The notes below the pieces were generated by a model. It was given only the letters and a program-made list of their open reading frames with translations. It ran no database searches and was not told the origin of the DNA. From Cytophagales bacterium (lineage in GTDB: Bacteria > Bacteroidota > Bacteroidia > Cytophagales > Cyclobacteriaceae), in the NCBI GenBank assembly GCA_024643485.1, contig JAHEMU010000121.1, positions 1 to 7,615 of the forward strand: a DNA stretch of 7,615 bases, in the 5' to 3' direction. Shown one piece after another: positions 6,516 to 7,615 of the stretch (its first letter is position 1; each line of letters starts with the position of its first letter). A program made the position numbers and the translations under genes.

Positions 6516-7055
6516 TCATTCACTGCTCTTATCATCGCCAATAAACTCTTTCAATTCATTTAAAACCTCTTCAACCTCCTGCTTTTTCAATAAAAAGACT
6601 TCATCCTTTTTTACGTTATTTGCATAATGATTCCAATGTTTGGATGCTTTTTTCAAAACCCTTGGAGTGATTTCAAATTCTTTAAAATCTAATAATTCTT
6701 TTGCAAGTGTTGATACTTTAAAGGAACCGTTTAAATACCATTTAAAAATCTCGACGAAGGAATTACTTAAATCAAAGCCTTCTAATGCCATCATTAGGTC
6801 GCCTCTAATCCCTACATTATCCTCATGATTAATCGCATTTATCAAAGGTTCTAAAGCTTCATGATTATTTTCAATTAATCCCAGCGTTCTGGAGGCCAAG
6901 ATTCTAGTGTCAGACTCAAGTCCACTTAATAATATAATGAGCTCTTTTACTATTTCATCAGATCCAATTTTAGCCAATTTATCAGACGCTTTGTAAACAT
7001 CATCTCCTTCTGGTTGCTGCAATTGAGCAATTAATTGATTTATCTCTTCACTCAT
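6516..7055 (-). CDS. HEAT-repeat domain protein
   Basis: The 179-residue protein is almost entirely helical, without signal peptide or membrane segment, and is probably a cytoplasmic binding or scaffold protein. Residues about 15-110 show three degenerate HEAT-like helix pairs: VYKASDKLAKIGSDEIVKEL, then SDTRILASRTLGLIE followed by ALEPLINAI, then GIRGDLMMALEGFD. Each has the Leu/Ala spacing and the Asp/Arg positions typical of these repeats. The C-terminal third is Lys/Glu-rich (DEVFLLKKQEVEEVLNELKEF) and may form a long helix. No catalytic motif is seen, so no specific function can be named. The ATG (7055-7053) lies 22 bp past the stop of the T9SS-sorted protein gene, close enough for cotranscription although the two act in different compartments. 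A further 75 bp separate it from the hydrolase operon, where no clear terminator hairpin is visible, so readthrough is possible. Confidence 0.75.
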   Translation of the reverse strand: MSEEINQLIAQLQQPEGDDVYKASDKLAKIGSDEIVKELIILLSGLESDTRILASRTLGLIENNHEALEPLINAINHEDNVGIRGDLMMALEGFDLSNSFVEIFKWYLNGSFKVSTLAKELLDFKEFEITPRVLKKASKHWNHYANNVKKDEVFLLKKQEVEEVLNELKEFIGDDKSSE

Positions 7056-7077
7056 CTCTGATCCTATTTCTATTTAT

Positions 7078-7615
7078 TTAGTCCCTTTTTATTAAACGAA
7101 ACGACTTAATATGATCGCCGTCGTTAAATGTCAATATATACATTCCATTTGGAATTCCATACAATGAGGTAGTGAGGCTATGCTGCCCAATGGCATAGAA
7201 TCCGTTGGTAATGGAATTGAGTTGTCTCCCTGCTAAATCTGTCATTTTTATTTGCACAACACCTTCTTGTTTTAGTACAAAATCTATATTTAACACATCA
7301 GAAAAGGGATTAGGAAAAATATCAATACTTCCATAAATGGTTTGATCTAGCAAGTTAATTTCTCCTGGACTCCCTCCTTTTTTTCCACTTTTCCAATTTA
7401 CTCCTAAAGAATTGTCCAACTCAGGACTTATTAATTCAAGTGTTGGTCCATCTCCATTTGCAGGAAGAGGCCATGGAGCGGTAGGTAAATAGGCCACACG
7501 ATCCACCAAATTACCGGATTTTGTATAAAGTGACACTTCATCGCCTCCAGAGGATAGTCCAAAGGAGAAGTTACCCTTTACCTCTGTTACATTAGGGTAC
7601 AAAGTGGTGAAAGAG
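7078..7615 (-). CDS. Secreted protein with lamin-tail-like domain and T9SS type A sorting signal, C-terminal fragment
   Basis: The frame is open to the window edge, reading SFTTLYPNVTEVKG at its left end, so the N-terminus lies outside. A TTG near 7602 is not the real start. The first part, SFGLSSGGDEVSLYTKSGNLVD followed by APWPLPANGDGPTLEL and SPGEIN, matches the pattern of a lamin-tail-type (LTD) beta domain common in large secreted Bacteroidota proteins. After a short linker, the last 80 or so residues form a T9SS type A sorting domain. It begins at IDIFPNPFSDVLNIDF, continues with IKMTDLAGRQL and PNGMYILTF, and ends in a basic tail, LIKRD. In this system the domain directs export across the outer membrane through the type IX machinery and is then removed. 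The catalytic or adhesive part, if any, is not in the window. LTD domains often accompany nucleases or CotH-like or spore-coat-like modules, so the overall function stays open. Confidence 0.88.
   Translation of the reverse strand, partial: SFTTLYPNVTEVKGNFSFGLSSGGDEVSLYTKSGNLVDRVAYLPTAPWPLPANGDGPTLELISPELDNSLGVNWKSGKKGGSPGEINLLDQTIYGSIDIFPNPFSDVLNIDFVLKQEGVVQIKMTDLAGRQLNSITNGFYAIGQHSLTTSLYGIPNGMYILTFNDGDHIKSFRLIKRD

Overview
The window looks like a chromosomal segment of a low-GC member of the Bacteroidota, most likely a flavobacterium-like marine or freshwater bacterium. The indications are a SusC/RagA-type receptor start at the left edge, a type IX secretion (T9SS) C-terminal sorting domain at the right edge, an AT-rich composition, genes mostly without Shine-Dalgarno sequences, and one exact copy of the Bacteroidota -7 promoter box (TAnnTTTG). 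Seven of the eight genes lie on the minus strand. Only the galactokinase gene lies on the plus strand.

Layout from left to right. Positions 1-324 (minus) hold the N-terminus of a SusC-like outer-membrane receptor with a signal peptide and a carboxypeptidase-regulatory-like domain. A strong intrinsic terminator at 409-442 separates it from a DEAD-box RNA helicase (462-2231, minus). The helicase appears to start at TTG and has a C-terminal RRM-like domain flanked by Arg/Gly-rich segments. A 229-bp divergent intergenic region carries the helicase promoter box and leads into galK (2461-3627, plus). galK meets the next gene tail to tail with a 4-bp overlap.

Positions 6440 to 3624 (minus) form a probable three-gene operon. 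It contains a compact arginine-deiminase/amidinotransferase-fold hydrolase, a CtlX-type citrulline hydrolase that overlaps it by 8 nt, and a KirBac-like inward-rectifier potassium channel. The two hydrolases are distant members of the same guanidine-modifying enzyme superfamily. Together they could turn arginine (or a related guanidino compound) into ornithine via citrulline without ornithine carbamoyltransferase or carbamate kinase, neither of which is present here. That pathway is inferred; the conserved catalytic residues and the gene overlap are visible in the sequence.

Upstream of this operon are a small HEAT-repeat protein (6516-7055, minus) and, 22 bp before it, the C-terminal end of a secreted protein with a lamin-tail-like domain and a T9SS sorting signal (7078-7615, minus, running off the window). 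No RNA genes, insertion sequences, CRISPR arrays or attachment sites were recognised. No gap between genes exceeds 300 bp.
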